A model generated the notes under the pieces. The model saw only the letters and a program-made list of their open reading frames with translations. It was not told where the DNA came from and made no database searches. Shown one piece after another: positions 25,247 through 33,857 of a DNA stretch of 64,000 nt. The stretch comes from Arthrobacter sp. DWC3 (GTDB lineage Bacteria; Actinomycetota; Actinomycetes; Actinomycetales; Micrococcaceae). Position 1 is the stretch's first letter, and each line of letters starts with the position of its first letter. The stretch is taken from NCBI RefSeq assembly GCF_002929375.1, contig NZ_PJIP01000005.1, forward strand, positions 1 to 64,000, written 5' to 3'. A program made the position numbers and the translations under genes.

Positions 25247-26044
25247 TCAGCCCCGCGCGAGGACCTCCACGCTCGGTACCAGGAACACGCCGTCGTCCAG
25301 TCGCGACCACCTGCGCCATCCCTCGGCCAGCCGGTCCAGGGTCCGCCGGTCGGCGAGGCCGCGCTCGAGGGTCTGGTCGGCGAAGGCCGAGTGCAGCACG
25401 CGTGCGGCCCAGGAGTCGGCGTGGGCCCGGCGGTCCTCGACGCCGGCGTACACCCAGCTCGTCGAGGACACCTCGATGTCCGCGAAGCCCGCAGCGGCCA
25501 CCCACGCCGGGAGCCGGCGTCCGGCGTCGGGCTCCCCGCCGTTGCCGCGCGCCAGCGCGCTGTAGAGCTCCCGCCACTCGTCGAGTTCCCCGACCGCGGG
25601 GAACCAGGTCATGGCACCGAAGTCGGCCTCGCGCACGGCGACGATCCCGCCCGGCCGGACGACGCGGCGCATCTCGCGCAGCGCCGCCACGGGATCGGCC
25701 AGGTGCTGCAGGAGCTGGTGCGCGTGCACGACGTCGAAGGACTCGTCGGGGGCGTCGAGGTCGTAGACGTTGCCCTCGTGGAAGGCGACGTTCGCGACGT
25801 CGGCGTGGGCCGCGGCCGCCTGCGCCACGACGTCCGCGGAGGCGTCGATGCCCAGGACGGAGCCGGGTGCCACGAGGCCGGCGAATCCCGCCGTGATGCT
25901 GCCGGGGCCGCAGCCGACGTCGAGCACGTCCAGGCCGGCCTCGAGGAAGGGCTCCAGGTAGGCGGCCGACGACGCGACGGTGCGCGCGGCGTGCGCCGTC
26001 GTGACGCTCGGGTGGTGTCCGTGGGAGTAGACCTCGTCGTTCAT
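25247..26044 (-). CDS. Class I SAM-dependent methyltransferase
   Basis: 265 residues. The SAM-binding motif I is VLDVGCGPGSITAGFA (about residues 40-55); motif II follows with VLGIDASADVV and motif III with FDVVHAHQLLQHLADP. This is a UbiE/Methyltransf_11-type fold. The C-terminal part (VPSVEVLARG) has no obvious targeting features. The substrate is unknown. It stands between the membrane-protein run and the MarR gene. Confidence 0.85.
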   Translation of the reverse strand: MNDEVYSHGHHPSVTTAHAARTVASSAAYLEPFLEAGLDVLDVGCGPGSITAGFAGLVAPGSVLGIDASADVVAQAAAAHADVANVAFHEGNVYDLDAPDESFDVVHAHQLLQHLADPVAALREMRRVVRPGGIVAVREADFGAMTWFPAVGELDEWRELYSALARGNGGEPDAGRRLPAWVAAAGFADIEVSSTSWVYAGVEDRRAHADSWAARVLHSAFADQTLERGLADRRTLDRLAEGWRRWSRLDDGVFLVPSVEVLARG

Positions 26045-26086
26045 GGTCCGAAGGCTAACCGGCGTCGGTCCCGTCGGCCAGCATTT

Positions 26087-26548
26087 TCAGCTGCCGTCGA
26101 GCGCCACGTCGCGCGCGGCGACCGTGGCGTCGGTGACGTCCTGCAGCATGTCCCGCAGGAGTTCCAGCTGCTCCTCGGAGTACCGGTCGAAGGCGGCGTT
26201 GATGTGCCGTGCGAGGGGGGCGAAGAGCATGGCCCCCGTGGAGCGCGCCTTCTCCGTCATCTCCAGGTGCACCTGCCGCCGGTCGACGTCGCTGCGCCGC
26301 CGTGTGACGTGACCTGCGGAATCGAGGCGGTCCACGAGGGCGGTGGTGGCGGGCGAGCTCAGGTTGAGCTCCTCCCTGAGGAATCCGGGGGTCACCGTGA
26401 GCCCGGCGCGGGCGGCGCCCATCATGATGCTCAGGGCATGGAGGTCGGTGCGGTAGAGGCTGTCGCGCTCACTCGCGACGTCGACATAGCGGTCCGTCTC
26501 GACCGTGAACTGCCGCAGCAGTGCCATGAGTTCTTCCCTCGCGGGCAT
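26087..26548 (-). CDS. MarR family transcriptional regulator
   Basis: 153 residues. Winged-helix MarR pattern: TDLHALSIMMGAARAG, FLREELNLSSPATTALVDRLDSAG (recognition helix region about 60-82), and wing VTRRRSDVDRRQVHLEMTEKA. It diverges from the MMPL transporter gene, whose promoter holds an inverted repeat likely bound by it. By analogy with such pairs it probably represses the transporter until an inducing compound binds. Confidence 0.9.
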   Translation of the reverse strand: MPAREELMALLRQFTVETDRYVDVASERDSLYRTDLHALSIMMGAARAGLTVTPGFLREELNLSSPATTALVDRLDSAGHVTRRRSDVDRRQVHLEMTEKARSTGAMLFAPLARHINAAFDRYSEEQLELLRDMLQDVTDATVAARDVALDGS

Positions 26549-26583
26549 GGATCCTCGCCTTCTTCCCCTCCAGTTTAGGCCGG

Positions 26584-26626
26584 TTCACATTATCTCCACC
26601 ATGGATATACTTTACAGCAGAGATAA
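26584..26626 (+). promoter_or_regulatory. MMPL promoter with flanking inverted repeat (probable MarR operator)
   Basis: A -35 like TTCACA (26584-26589) and -10 TATACT (26606-26611) are 16 bp apart. TTATCTC (26590-26596) and GAGATAA (26620-26626) form a 7-bp inverted repeat bracketing the -10. A repressor on these arms would block transcription of the transporter. Confidence 0.6.
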
Positions 26627-26648
26627 CGTCGAGCGGGTAGGGAAGTCC

Positions 26649-28802
26649 ATGAAGAACAGATGGTTGAGGGTGCTGTTGCCCGCGGTCGTGGTGCTGGTCT
26701 GGCTGATCGGGGCGGCGGTGGGCGGTCCCACGTTCGGGCGGCTCGAGGAGGTCTCGAGCAACGACCAGGCGTCGTTCCTGCCCGCGAGCGCGGAGTCCAC
26801 GGAGGCCGGCGAGCTGCAGCAGCGGTTCAGCGACTCCGATGCCGTCCCGGCGATCATCGTGGCCGAATCGGAGACCGCGATCGACCCGAGGGAGCTCGGT
26901 CCCTACGTGGACCTCGCCGCCACGCTCGGGGAGGTCGAAGGGCTCGAGCCGGCCGCCGAGGGTGCTCCGCCGGTCGCGGGGCCCATCCCGTCCGAGGACG
27001 GTCTCGCGGTCCAGTACATCGCCTTCGTCTCCTCGGACGCCGAACTCGCCGACGTCGTCGGCGAGCTGCGCACCATCCTGGACGAGAACCTGTCCGACGG
27101 CGTCACGGGCTACGTGACCGGCCCCGCCGGGCTCACCAACGACCTCGTGGAGGCCTTCGGCGGGATCGACGGCATCCTGCTCGCCGTCGCGCTCGGCGCG
27201 GTGTTCGTCATCCTCCTCGCCGTCTACCGGTCCATCGTGCTGCCGTTCCTCGTCCTGCTGACCTCGGTGTTCGCCCTGGCGACGTCGATCCTGCTGGTCT
27301 TCGGCCTCGCGAAGCTCGACGTGATCCAGCTCAGCGGCCAGAGCCAGGGCATCCTCTCGATCCTCGTGATCGGCGCGGCCACGGACTACGCGCTGCTGCT
27401 CGTCGCCCGGTTCAGGGAGGCACTCGTGGGGAACGCGACGAAGTGGGAGGCCATGCGTGTGGCCTTCCGAGGTTCGTTCGAGCCGATCCTCGCCTCAGGC
27501 GCCACGGTGATCCTCGGCCTCCTGTGCCTGCTCTTCTCGGATCTCAACTCGAACCGGAGCCTCGGGCCCATCGCCGCGATCGGCATCGCCTTCTCGCTCG
27601 CCGCAGCGCTCACGCTCCTCCCCGCGCTCCTGCTCCTTCTGGGCAGGGCGGCCTTCTGGCCCCTGGTGCCGCGCTTCGACCCCGCGGCGGCCGCCGTCGT
27701 CGCCCCGCACCACGGCAGGCACGTGGTGGAGACCGGCGCAGGGCCGGAGACGGGGCTCGAACGCCTCAAGGGGCTCTGGCGGCGCGTGGCACTGCTCGTG
27801 GCCCGCCGTCCGCGGGTGCTGTGGGTGGCGTCCCTGCTCATCCTGGCCGCGGGCGCCCTCGGACTGACCCAGCTGCAGGCCAGCGGCGTCCCCCAGTCCG
27901 CCGTGATCCTGACGCCCTCCAACGCCGTCGACGGCCAGGAGGCGCTCGGCCGCCACTTCGACGCAGGGTCCGGGAGCCCCGTCTACGTGGTCGCGCCCGA
28001 GGCCGACCGGCAGGCGGTGCTCGAGGTCGTCACGGCACAGGAGGGCATCTCCGCTGCCGCCGTCACCACGGACCCGGGCGGCGCCGCCGTCGTCGAGGAC
28101 GGGCGGGTCCTCATCAGCGGCACGCTCGGATACCAGGCCGACTCGGAGCAGGCCGAGGACGTGGTGCGCGACCTGCGGATCGCGCTCGACGACGCCGGTG
28201 GAGGCGACGCGCTGGTGGGTGGGGTCACCGCGGTGGCGATCGACACGAACGACACCGCACTCGCCGACCTCGTCAAGATCATCCCGATCGTCCTGGCCGT
28301 CATCCTCGTGGTCCTGATCATCCTGCTGCGATCGGTGCTCGCGCCGGTGCTCCTCGTCGCCAGTGTGGCGCTCTCCTACGCGACGGCCCTCGGCGTCTCG
28401 GCGCTGGTGTTCAACAACGTCTTCGGGTTCGAGGGGGCGGACGCGTCCGTGCCGCTGTTCGGCTTCGTGTTCCTCGTGGCGCTCGGGGTGGACTACAACA
28501 TCTTCCTGATGACGCGGGTCCGTGAGGAGTCCCTCCGCATCGGCACGAGGCCCGGCATCCTGCGCGGACTCGGCGTGACGGGCGGCGTCATCACCTCGGC
28601 CGGCGTGGTCCTGGCCGCGACCTTCGCCGCGCTGGGCGTGATCCCGATCCTGTTCCTCGCGCAGATCGCGTTCATCGTGGCGTTCGGTGTGCTGCTGGAC
28701 ACCATCCTGGTGCGCTCGCTGCTCATCCCGTCGCTGGCGTACGACATCGGTCCGAGGATCTGGTGGCCGTCGGCGCTCGGGAAGGTGCCCTCCCCGCGGT
28801 AG
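26649..28802 (+). CDS. MMPL/RND superfamily transporter
   Basis: 717 residues from ATG at 26649 behind GGGAAG; an in-frame ATG at 26598 is upstream but lies within the operator. Architecture is the usual 12-helix MMPL layout: one N-terminal helix, a large extracytoplasmic loop (residues 40-190), a first helix bundle with LLLVARFREALVGNATK, a second loop and a second bundle with GVDYNIFLMTRVREESLR. MMPL proteins export lipids, siderophores or drugs. Divergent from a MarR regulator, so drug or fatty-acid efflux is plausible. Confidence 0.9.
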   Translation: MKNRWLRVLLPAVVVLVWLIGAAVGGPTFGRLEEVSSNDQASFLPASAESTEAGELQQRFSDSDAVPAIIVAESETAIDPRELGPYVDLAATLGEVEGLEPAAEGAPPVAGPIPSEDGLAVQYIAFVSSDAELADVVGELRTILDENLSDGVTGYVTGPAGLTNDLVEAFGGIDGILLAVALGAVFVILLAVYRSIVLPFLVLLTSVFALATSILLVFGLAKLDVIQLSGQSQGILSILVIGAATDYALLLVARFREALVGNATKWEAMRVAFRGSFEPILASGATVILGLLCLLFSDLNSNRSLGPIAAIGIAFSLAAALTLLPALLLLLGRAAFWPLVPRFDPAAAAVVAPHHGRHVVETGAGPETGLERLKGLWRRVALLVARRPRVLWVASLLILAAGALGLTQLQASGVPQSAVILTPSNAVDGQEALGRHFDAGSGSPVYVVAPEADRQAVLEVVTAQEGISAAAVTTDPGGAAVVEDGRVLISGTLGYQADSEQAEDVVRDLRIALDDAGGGDALVGGVTAVAIDTNDTALADLVKIIPIVLAVILVVLIILLRSVLAPVLLVASVALSYATALGVSALVFNNVFGFEGADASVPLFGFVFLVALGVDYNIFLMTRVREESLRIGTRPGILRGLGVTGGVITSAGVVLAATFAALGVIPILFLAQIAFIVAFGVLLDTILVRSLLIPSLAYDIGPRIWWPSALGKVPSPR

Positions 28803-29015
28803 GCGGCGTTCGGTTCCCTGTCGGTCGGGGCGGGGGCACTCGTGGTGGCTGTCCGGTGCTGCGACCCGCCACACGTGCACGACGGACGACAGAACCGGCC
28901 GGCTCACCGAACGCTGGGAGTTCCCTGCACAGCGGCCGCACAGCTTCTGGAAAGGCCCGATCCAGCTCCGGGCGGCACGGTGGAGGAACAACGACCCACC
29001 CGCCTGGAGGACACC

Positions 29016-29273
29016 ATGATCAGCTACCGACCGACCCCCGAACTCACCCCGGGACGCAAGGGCCTCCGGGCCGCCCTCGGCGCGATGGCGCTCGCCGCGG
29101 TCCTCGGCACCACCGCCTTCGCGCCGGCGGGCGCCGACAACGCCACTGCTGCGGCGGACGCGCGCGCCGCCGTCGTCGTCGGGACCACCGTGCCCGCCGA
29201 CCAGGCGGTCGTGCGCCGGCAGGACACGGGCGGCTCGCTCGACGCCGGCGCCGCCGCGCCGCTCCGGACCTGA
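29016..29273 (+). CDS. Small secreted protein, function unknown
   Basis: 85 residues from ATG at 29016 with GGAGG 5 nt upstream. The N-terminal basic stretch (RKGLRAAL) plus hydrophobic core AMALAAVLGTTAFAPAGA forms a cleavable signal peptide (about residues 1-41). The mature part is about 45 residues, Ala/Asp rich, and has no motif I recognise. It lies 100 nt upstream of the response-regulator gene, with a gap of 213 bp back to the MMPL gene. Confidence 0.55.
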   Translation: MISYRPTPELTPGRKGLRAALGAMALAAVLGTTAFAPAGADNATAAADARAAVVVGTTVPADQAVVRRQDTGGSLDAGAAAPLRT

Positions 29274-29373
29274 CGGCCCGCCGGTCCATCCGCCGCCGTG
29301 GGGGATACTGGACCGCAACGCTCCGCCCCGTCCGGCCCGCGCCGGTTCCCGAGAACCACCCCAGGAAGACCCG

Positions 29374-30123
29374 ATGGCCGACGCCTCGCACCACTCGATG
29401 ACCGACAACCTGCCGCGCCTCGCGCATCCCGACGGCAGCCCCATCCGGGCGCTCGTCGTCGACGACGAGACGAGCCTCGCCGAACTCGTCAGCATGGGCC
29501 TGCGGATGGCCGGCTGGAGCGTGACGACGGCGAACGACGGCCTGACCGCGGTGTCCGCCGCGCGGGACTTCCGCCCCGACGTCCTGGTCCTCGACGTCAT
29601 GATGCCGGGCGTGGACGGCATCGAGGCCCTGCAGAAGATCCGCACGTTCGCGCCGAACGTCCCGGCGCTGTTCCTCACCGCCAAGGACGCCGTGCAGGAC
29701 CGCATCTCCGGCCTGTCGGCGGGCGGCGACGACTACGTCACCAAGCCCTTCAGCATGGAGGAGCTCATGCTGCGCCTCCACCGGCTCGTCCAGCGCTCGG
29801 GCGTGGCGGCGTCGGACTCCGCCGAACTGGTGGTCGGCGACCTCGTGATGAACGTCGACACCCGCGAGGTCACCCGCGGTGGCGACGACATCGCCCTGAC
29901 CTCCACCCAGTGGGACCTGCTGCGCTACCTCATGGAGAATCCGCGCCGTGTGGTCAGCAAGTCCCAGATCCTCGACAACGTGTGGAACTACGACTTCGGC
30001 GGCCAGGCGAACATCGTGGAGCTCTACATCTCCTACCTCCGCAAGAAGATCGACCTCGGGCGGACGCCGATGATCCACACCGTGCGCGGCGCCGGGTACG
30101 TCCTCAAGCCCGCAGCCCAGTGA
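29374..30123 (+). CDS. OmpR family response regulator
   Basis: 249 residues. Receiver domain with VDDETS acidic pocket, phospho-acceptor Asp74 in VLVLDVMMP and Lys124 in VTKPF. A C-terminal winged-helix DNA-binding domain follows (LTSTQWDLLRYLMENPRR, SYLRKKIDLG, TVRGAGYVLKP). It resembles the TrcR/TcrA group. The kinase gene overlaps its stop (GTGA), so they are a cognate pair. The stimulus and targets are unknown. Confidence 0.92.
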   Translation: MADASHHSMTDNLPRLAHPDGSPIRALVVDDETSLAELVSMGLRMAGWSVTTANDGLTAVSAARDFRPDVLVLDVMMPGVDGIEALQKIRTFAPNVPALFLTAKDAVQDRISGLSAGGDDYVTKPFSMEELMLRLHRLVQRSGVAASDSAELVVGDLVMNVDTREVTRGGDDIALTSTQWDLLRYLMENPRRVVSKSQILDNVWNYDFGGQANIVELYISYLRKKIDLGRTPMIHTVRGAGYVLKPAAQ

Positions 30124-31655
30124 CCGCTGCCGCCTCCATGCGGAGCGGTGCGCGGGCGGGCCGCAGGCCGCTCCACCTGCGCACCAAGCTGATCCTCGCG
30201 ACGCTCGCCCTGCTCACGGCCATCTGCGCGGGGATCGGCGTGCTCAGCCATCTCTCGATGAGCACCTATCTCACCGCGCAGCTCGACGACGCCCTCAGAC
30301 CCGCCGCCGGACGGGCCGGGTTCCCCGACGGACGCCCGCCCGGCGGCGACGACCGGCCGTCGCGCGACGTCGACCCCGAGAACGCGGCCGGGCAACGCCC
30401 GGGGACGCTCAACGCGGTGTTCGACGACGACGCGGTGCGCACCTCCGCGCTGGTGCAGGACGACGGCAGCACGGATCCCCTCACGGTGGCCGATCTCGAC
30501 CTCCTGGCGGCCCTGGATCCTGCGGAGGGTCCGCAGGAGCTGACCCTCGGCACGGGCCACTACCGCGTGGACGCGGTCGCCCTGCCGGCCGCGGCAGGCG
30601 ACGCGGGCGATGCCGTGCTCGTCACGGGGCTGTCCACCACCGAGCGCGACAGCACGCTCGTGTCCCTCGACATCACCGTGGCCGGTCTCTCCCTCGCCGG
30701 ACTCGTGCTCACCGGCCTCGCCGGGACCGTGATCATCCGCCGATCGCTGCGTCCGCTCGAGGAGCTGTCCGCCGTCGCGACCTCCGTCTCGCAACTGCCC
30801 CTCTCCTCGGGCGAGGTGGCCATCCCCGTGCGCGTGCCCCCGGCCGTGGCGCGTCCCGGCACGGAGGTGGGTACCGTGGGGCTGGCCCTGAACGGGATGA
30901 TCGACCACGTCACGAGCGCCCTGCGGGAACGCCATGCCAGTGAGCAGAAGGTGCGCCAGTTCGTGGCCGACGCCAGCCACGAACTCCGCACGCCCCTGAC
31001 CTCCATCCGCGGGTACACCGAGCTGGTCCTCATGAGCGAGGCGGTCAGCCCGTCCGGCCGGTCCGCGCTCGAACGCGTGGACAGCGAGTCGAAGCGCATG
31101 TCCTCCCTCGTGGAGGACCTCCTCCTGCTCGCCCGCCTGGACGAGGGGCAGCGAGAGGAGGCGTCCGACGTCGACCTGACGGAACTCGTGATCGAGACGA
31201 CGAGCGACGCCCGGGTGTCCGCCCCCGGATACTCCTGGAGCCTCGACCTGCCCGAGGAGCCCGTGGAGGTACGGGCCGTGGAGCCCGAGATCCGGCAGGT
31301 GCTCATCAACCTGCTCTCCAACGCGCACAAGCACACCCCGCCCGGCACCGCCGTCGCCACGGCCCTGACGGTCACGGGGAGCACCGTCCGGATCACCGTC
31401 ACGGACTCCGGACCGGGCATCGACCCGGCGTTCCTCGACACCATCTTCACGAGGTTCAGCAGAGGAGATGCCGCGCGGTCCGCGAACGCGGGCAGCACGG
31501 GCCTCGGCCTCGCGATCGTCCAGGCGCTCGTCGAAGCCAACGGCGGGGCGATCAGCGTCACCAGCCTCCCCGGCCGCACCCAGTTCCGCGTGGACCTCCC
31601 CCTCGCACGGCCGCTCGCCCGGGGCGGCGCCTTCGTCGACCAGGACCACGCCTAG
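30120..31655 (+). CDS. Sensor histidine kinase
   Basis: 511 residues from GTG at 30120 (ATG at 30138 also possible). TM1 lies at about 22-42, an extracytoplasmic segment to about 180, TM2 at about 183-205, then HAMP. The phospho-acceptor is His287 in ADASHELRTPLTS, and the ATP-binding domain has N-box NLLSNAHKHTPPG (about 397), G1 box DSGPGIDP and G2 box GLGLAIV. It pairs with the response regulator upstream. The sensor domain shows no recognisable fold. Confidence 0.92.
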   Translation: MTAAASMRSGARAGRRPLHLRTKLILATLALLTAICAGIGVLSHLSMSTYLTAQLDDALRPAAGRAGFPDGRPPGGDDRPSRDVDPENAAGQRPGTLNAVFDDDAVRTSALVQDDGSTDPLTVADLDLLAALDPAEGPQELTLGTGHYRVDAVALPAAAGDAGDAVLVTGLSTTERDSTLVSLDITVAGLSLAGLVLTGLAGTVIIRRSLRPLEELSAVATSVSQLPLSSGEVAIPVRVPPAVARPGTEVGTVGLALNGMIDHVTSALRERHASEQKVRQFVADASHELRTPLTSIRGYTELVLMSEAVSPSGRSALERVDSESKRMSSLVEDLLLLARLDEGQREEASDVDLTELVIETTSDARVSAPGYSWSLDLPEEPVEVRAVEPEIRQVLINLLSNAHKHTPPGTAVATALTVTGSTVRITVTDSGPGIDPAFLDTIFTRFSRGDAARSANAGSTGLGLAIVQALVEANGGAISVTSLPGRTQFRVDLPLARPLARGGAFVDQDHA

Positions 31656-31778
31656 GCGGGTCGCCGTCCCGGCCCGCGGCTACGTCCCCGGGTCCAGGAG
31701 CACACCCGGGAGGTCCGGCGGCCGGGGGGATCCGTGGCGTGGCGCTCCATGAGGGCCGAAGCTCGCTACCCTCTACCT

Positions 31779-32075
31779 ATGAACGACATCGCCGCCTTTC
31801 TTGACGCACGTATCACCGACGACGAGAGGGCGGCCCGCAGGGGCAGCCTCCCCGAGGAAGTGTGGGGCGTAGGAGGCTGGTACGACCCCCAGCGGGTCCT
31901 CGCCGAATGCCGGGCCAAGCGGGCGCTCCTGCGGTACGCCGTCGCCGAGCTCGATGCCCCGCAGCGCTCGGAAGTCCTCGGAATGCTGGCCTTCCCCTGG
32001 GCGGGACACGCCGATTACAGGGCCGAGTGGCGGACGGGGAGCGGGGCGGCCCTGAAGGACGAGCTGAAGGCGTAG
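31779..32075 (+). CDS. DUF6221 family protein
   Basis: 98 residues from ATG at 31779. The pattern IAAFLDARITDDERAAR, YDPQRVLAECRAKRALL and MLAFPWAGHADYRAEWR matches small actinobacterial DUF6221 proteins of unknown function. No membrane segment is present. It stands alone between the two-component system and the Hpt-like gene; no strong ribosome site is visible, only CTCTACCT before the ATG. Confidence 0.7.
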   Translation: MNDIAAFLDARITDDERAARRGSLPEEVWGVGGWYDPQRVLAECRAKRALLRYAVAELDAPQRSEVLGMLAFPWAGHADYRAEWRTGSGAALKDELKA

Positions 32076-32202
32076 CGCATGCCTGGTCGGGAGGCGACGG
32101 ACCCTGTCGCCTCCCGACCACGAGATGTCATCCTTCCGCAAGCTTTGCGCAAGAACATCGAGGGACTCCTCCGCGCGGGGGACCCGTCACTACCCTTGAA
32201 CC

Positions 32203-32655
32203 GTGCCCATCCACTCCATCCCGCCCACCCCTGGGCAGCACCAGGACCACGGCGCCCCACCCCTCGGGGGCGACGCCGTCCAGGTCCCGGTCGCGCCCGG
32301 GAAGGCAGCGCCGCTCCTGGACCCGGCGGTCCTCCGGGACATGCAGCGGGACTTCTCCGACCCGGCGGCCGTCCAGCGGTTCGCGCGCGATTTCTGCGCC
32401 GACCTGCCCGGGAAGATCGACAGGCTGGACCTCAGGCTCACCGAGGGGGACGGGCTGGCCGCGGAGGACGCCGTGCTCAGTGTGACCACCTCCGCGGCGA
32501 TGGTGGGCGCACTGCGCCTCGGCCAGGCAGCACGCGCAACCCTCCGGCTGATCGCGACCGGCAACCTGGAGGGCGCGCGGCGCACCGTGGCCCTGCTGCG
32601 AGCCTGCGCCGACGACACCGTCCGGGAGCTGCACGAGCCCACAGGACACCCCTGA
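32203..32655 (+). CDS. Hpt-like four-helix protein lacking the phospho-accepting histidine
   Basis: 150 residues from GTG at 32203 with a weak ribosome site. After a Pro/Gly-rich N-terminus (1-35) the Hpt helical pattern appears: LLDPAVLRDMQRDF, then AVQRFARDFCADLPGKIDRL and the core VLSVTTSAAMVGALRLGQAA. In normal Hpt domains the core reads A-H-x-L-K-G-S; here the His position is Leu92 and the Lys position Thr95. It is therefore unlikely to relay phosphate and may be an adaptor or remnant. It converges on the orphan response regulator with a 7-bp gap. Confidence 0.6.
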   Translation: MPIHSIPPTPGQHQDHGAPPLGGDAVQVPVAPGKAAPLLDPAVLRDMQRDFSDPAAVQRFARDFCADLPGKIDRLDLRLTEGDGLAAEDAVLSVTTSAAMVGALRLGQAARATLRLIATGNLEGARRTVALLRACADDTVRELHEPTGHP

Positions 32656-32662
32656 TGCCGGT

Positions 32663-33505
32663 TCAGCGCGAGGTGGCGCTCCGCGGCACGATCCGGAACC
32701 CGACACCGCGTACCGTGACGATCAGGTCCGGGTCCCCCTTGGTCCGCGCCAGTTTCTGGCGGAGATTGGCGATGTGCACCTCGATGGCCCGCTCGTCCGT
32801 GCGGCTCACGAAGTTGTAGCCACGGTAGTCCCGGCCCCGCGAGACCCGCACGAGCTCCTCCTTGGTCCGGACGGCGCCGTTGCTCCGCATCAGCTCGTGC
32901 AGGAGGTTGAACTCCGTCTTCGTCAGCGGCAGTTCGACGCCGGCGCAACTCGCGGTGCGGGCCTCCCCGTCCACCACGAGGACGCCGTTCCGCAGGAGCG
33001 TGTCGGACGTCTCCTGGCCCTCGTTCTCCGGGAGGACGGGAGGTGCGGCGGGAGACGCGGCCTGCACGGAGGGCGCCGACGGCGCGGACTGTGCGGACGG
33101 GTGCTGCGCCACCTGGCCCGCGCGGGGCCTGCGGAGCATCGCATCGATGCGTGCCCGCAGTTCCCGGGGGCGGAAGGGCTTCAGGACGTAGTCGTCGGCG
33201 CCGGCCTGGAGGGCGGTCAGGATATCCAGCTCGTCGTCCCGGCCGCTCAGGACGATCACGTAGCAGTCCGTGGTGGAGCGGATGCGGCGGAGGACCTCGT
33301 ACCCGTCGATGTCCGGTAGCCCGATGTCGAGGGTCACCACGACCGGATGCTCCTGACGGACGACATCCACGCCCTCGCGGCCGGTGGCCGCCCCGGTCAC
33401 CTGGAAGCCTCCCTGGGCGAGGACGGCGGAGACGAGGTTGCGGATGTCGAGATCGTCCTCGATGACGACGGCCGCCCGGACCTCGCCGGGACCGGTGCTA
33501 CTCAT
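32663..33505 (-). CDS. Orphan OmpR-type response regulator, c-di-GMP riboswitch-controlled
   Basis: 280 residues from ATG at 33505. The receiver domain has acidic IEDDLD, phospho-acceptor Asp60 in TLDIGLPD and Lys109 in VLKPF. A Pro/Ala/Ser-rich linker (about 130-165) precedes a winged-helix DNA-binding domain (LPLTKTEFNLLHELMRSNG, HIANLRQKLARTKGDPD, TVRGVGFRIVP). No kinase gene adjoins it. Its leader carries a GEMM-I riboswitch, so c-di-GMP should set its level. It may control the divergent polymer operon, an inference from position. Confidence 0.9.
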   Translation of the reverse strand: MSSTGPGEVRAAVVIEDDLDIRNLVSAVLAQGGFQVTGAATGREGVDVVRQEHPVVVTLDIGLPDIDGYEVLRRIRSTTDCYVIVLSGRDDELDILTALQAGADDYVLKPFRPRELRARIDAMLRRPRAGQVAQHPSAQSAPSAPSVQAASPAAPPVLPENEGQETSDTLLRNGVLVVDGEARTASCAGVELPLTKTEFNLLHELMRSNGAVRTKEELVRVSRGRDYRGYNFVSRTDERAIEVHIANLRQKLARTKGDPDLIVTVRGVGFRIVPRSATSR

Positions 33506-33625
33506 GGCGGGGGGTTCCCCGATGATTCCGCACGGCGGGGGAGACGGGACCGTACGCAGAGGCCCCGGCCGATCCGGGAGTTGTATTGAATTGGACTGTC
33601 CGAGGCATACTCGTGGACCTGTTCT

Positions 33626-33700
33626 CTTCGGCGGCCCGGCTGACCGCGTGGGTCCCGTGGCTTTGCGTCCCCGGCTCGCACCGGGTTTGCCTTTATCGAC
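33626..33700 (-). promoter_or_regulatory. Cyclic-di-GMP-I (GEMM-I) riboswitch
   Basis: Read on the minus strand from 33700: GATAAAGGCAAACC, a stem CCCGGT/GCCGGG closed by a GCGA tetraloop, GGGACGCAAAGCC, then ACGGGACC-CACGC-GGTC and AGCCGGGCCGCCGAAG. Each element matches the GEMM-I consensus: AAAGGCAAACC, GNRA loop, GGGACGCAAAGCC and the AGC-GGG closing segment. A TAGTAT -10-like box lies at 33726-33721. The riboswitch is about 120 nt upstream of the response-regulator ATG and accounts for most of the 352-bp gap 33506-33857. Confidence 0.92.
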
Positions 33701-33857
33701 GAGCGGTTGCCCGCCCGACGATACTAGCAACCCCAACTGACACATCCGTGACGCCGGCACGCGCGGGTCCGTGCCGTGCCGGGCGCCTTCCCGCCTCCAC
33801 AGCCCCGGCACAAGAACGGCACACCGCAGCCATAGGGCGGCTCCGTAGAACTGGAGG

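Noticed and set aside
27495-29705. A 736-codon minus-strand frame across the MMPL gene and the start of the response regulator
   Set aside because: Runs through three real plus-strand features, low-complexity translation, no domain.
33505-33857. A tRNA-like or second protein-coding gene in the 352-bp gap
   Set aside because: The structure is explained by the GEMM-I aptamer and promoter; no tRNA elements such as a TPsiC arm were seen and the plus-strand frames are short and unlike coding DNA.
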